This document shows positions 6,121 to 7,642 of a DNA stretch of 7,642 nt, one piece after another. Location: positions 1-7,642 of the forward strand of contig CAMLRX010000182.1 in the NCBI GenBank assembly GCA_946482545.1. The letters are read 5' to 3'. Origin of the DNA: an uncultured Flavihumibacter sp. (lineage in GTDB: Bacteria; Bacteroidota; Bacteroidia; Chitinophagales; Chitinophagaceae). Position 1 is the first letter of the stretch, and each line of letters begins with the position of its first letter. The position numbers and the translations under genes are program-made. The notes beneath the pieces were generated by a model. It was not told where the DNA came from and ran no database searches. It worked only from the letters and a program-made list of their open reading frames with translations.

Positions 6121-7638
6121 ATGCTGAAAAGAGACGGGGCAAATCCAAGCGTATGGCAGGGAACTGCCGATCCATACATCGTAAAAAATAAAACGGGTAA
6201 AAAGGAATTTGATATTGCCATCGCGGGTGGTGGTATTACCGGGATCACTACCGCGCTGATCTTGCAGGAAGCCGGTTTCAGTTGTGTGATACTGGAGAGT
6301 GAAACAGTTTGTTTTGGCACCACTTCAGGCACTACCGCACACATCAATACTTTGCTGGATGTACCGTACAGCACATTGTCGAAGAATTTTGGCGAGGAAA
6401 ACGCGGCGCTGGTGCGTTCCTGTGTATCGGAAGCTTTGCTTTTTATAGAGAAAAACGTATATACTTATAATGCAGACTGCGGTTTTAAGCTGCAGGATGC
6501 TTTTTTATTTGCGACCGAAGAAGCGCATCTGAAAGAACTGGATGAAATTATGGAGGCATCTGAAAAGGCCGGAATAGAATTGATGGAGGCTGAAAGCATT
6601 CCTGTACCCGTCCCATTTTTGAAAGCGATGCGCGCCGACGGACAGGCAAGGTTTCATCCCATACGTTATGTGTATGCGCTGGCAAATGCGTTTGAAGAAG
6701 CAGGTGGGGTGATCGTGGAAATGGCCCGTGTGCTTGAAGTGGAGGAAAATGAAAAAGTGCAGGTGCGTACCACCGGAGGAGATTATTTCTGTAATCACCT
6801 GATCTACGCCACACATACGCCTCCGGGTATCAATTTCCTGCATACGAGGTTGGTGCCGTACAGGAGTTATGCCATGGCGGTAACGCTGGAAGACGAACTG
6901 TATCCCGACCACCTCACGTATGACATGTACGATCCCTACCATTATTACCGTACACAGGTGATCGATGGAAGATCATACCTGATCGTTGGTGGAAAGGACC
7001 ATAAAACCGGGAAGGAAGCGAATACAGAAGCCTGTTTCCTGGCATTGGAAGCCCACATCAGGAAGTATTTCCCTGTTGGCGAAGTAATGTACAAATGGTC
7101 CTCGCAATATTACGAGTCTGTGGATGGACTGCCCTATATAGGATTCCTGCCCGGGAAAGAACGTACACTGGTAGCCACCGGCTTCGGTGGGAACGGGATG
7201 GTTTACAGCAGTGTGGCTGCGTTGGTGTTGCGCGATATATTGCTGGGGAAAGAACATGCCGCCGTTAAACTTTTTGATCCCTCCCGCATAAAACCGGTTG
7301 CAGGGTTTACTGAATTCGTAAAACACAATACCGGTGCCGTGAAGGAACTGCTGAAGAAGCTGATTCCCGTGCAAAGTATTGATGTGGTGGCAGAGATGGC
7401 GCCGGGTGAAGGAAGACTGGTACAATACGAAGGTGAAAAGCTTGGTCTGTACAAAGATGAGCAGGGACAACTGCACGCGGTGCTGCCTTCCTGCAGCCAC
7501 ATGCATTGCGATGTGCAATGGAACGGTACGGAAAAAAGCTGGGACTGTCCCTGCCACGGTGCAAGGTATTCACCCAACGGCGACTTACTCAACGGTCCCT
7601 CAACGGCACCGCTAAAAACTATTCGCCTGGCTGATTAG
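6121..7638 (+). CDS. FAD-dependent oxidoreductase (DAO fold) with C-terminal Rieske [2Fe-2S] domain, YhfW-like
   Basis: A 505-residue fusion resembling B. subtilis YhfW in size and domain order; substrate unknown. The N-terminal Rossmann motif GGGITG (36-41) ends its second strand at Glu59, the usual FAD-ribose ligand, and TTSGTTAHI follows. The DAO-type C-terminal FAD-contact motif is GFGGNGM (354-360), after SVDGLPYIG. The Rieske domain occupies about 420-505 with ligands C458-x-H460 and C476-x2-H479. Two further cysteines, C463 and C478, sit where cytochrome bc1-type Rieske proteins have a disulfide. The Ser normally following CPCHG is Ala481; the Tyr two residues later (Tyr483) is kept. 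Electrons would pass between FAD and the cluster. There is no signal peptide or membrane segment, so a soluble cytoplasmic enzyme is expected. ATG 6121 follows an A-rich leader without a strong ribosome site. It lies 147 bases after glgX, with structured DNA between, and probably has its own promoter. The family is firm; the reaction is not known to me. Confidence 0.92.
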   Translation: MLKRDGANPSVWQGTADPYIVKNKTGKKEFDIAIAGGGITGITTALILQEAGFSCVILESETVCFGTTSGTTAHINTLLDVPYSTLSKNFGEENAALVRSCVSEALLFIEKNVYTYNADCGFKLQDAFLFATEEAHLKELDEIMEASEKAGIELMEAESIPVPVPFLKAMRADGQARFHPIRYVYALANAFEEAGGVIVEMARVLEVEENEKVQVRTTGGDYFCNHLIYATHTPPGINFLHTRLVPYRSYAMAVTLEDELYPDHLTYDMYDPYHYYRTQVIDGRSYLIVGGKDHKTGKEANTEACFLALEAHIRKYFPVGEVMYKWSSQYYESVDGLPYIGFLPGKERTLVATGFGGNGMVYSSVAALVLRDILLGKEHAAVKLFDPSRIKPVAGFTEFVKHNTGAVKELLKKLIPVQSIDVVAEMAPGEGRLVQYEGEKLGLYKDEQGQLHAVLPSCSHMHCDVQWNGTEKSWDCPCHGARYSPNGDLLNGPSTAPLKTIRLAD

Positions 7639-7642
7639 TTGC

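Overview
The window looks like chromosomal DNA from a Bacteroidota bacterium, most likely a Chitinophagaceae-type member. This rests on several signs. Start codons lack strong Shine-Dalgarno sequences and have A-rich leaders, and overall composition is near 50% GC. The gene families and an AT-rich TTTTGAAT-type intergenic repeat also fit. The taxon is an inference, not a sequence match.

Layout. Positions 1-1943 are a leftward block: a ferritin-like DUF892/YciF-type protein (1943 to 1392), followed 21 bases later by a large-subunit, HPII/KatE-type heme catalase (1370 to the left edge, C-terminal part missing). Positions 1944-2129 are a divergent intergenic control region with a small inverted repeat. 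Positions 2130-5973 are a rightward pair: a GH13 alpha-glucosidase-like enzyme and a GlgX/TreX-type glycogen debranching enzyme, separated by a single base. Positions 5974-6120 hold an unusual inverted-repeat element and a perfect 8-bp hairpin. Positions 6121-7638 encode an FAD-dependent oxidoreductase with a C-terminal Rieske [2Fe-2S] domain. No RNA genes, insertion sequences, phage genes or CRISPR arrays were seen.

How the genes may work together. The left block fits peroxide defence: catalase plus a ferritin-like protein of a general-stress family, a pairing that recalls the enterobacterial yciGFE-katN operon. The right pair fits intracellular breakdown of glycogen or malto-oligosaccharides: GlgX removes alpha-1,6 branches and the GH13 glucosidase trims the released oligosaccharides to glucose. 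None of the proteins with a visible N-terminus has a signal peptide, so all probably act in the cytoplasm. The arrangement suggests a stationary-phase, desiccation or oxidative-stress island, but co-regulation is inferred from proximity only.

I found no convincing new biological system. The points most worth a second look are the Rieske/FAD fusion with bc1-like extra cysteines but an Ala in place of the usual Ser, the inverted-repeat intergenic element, and the mixed specificity signature of the GH13 enzyme.
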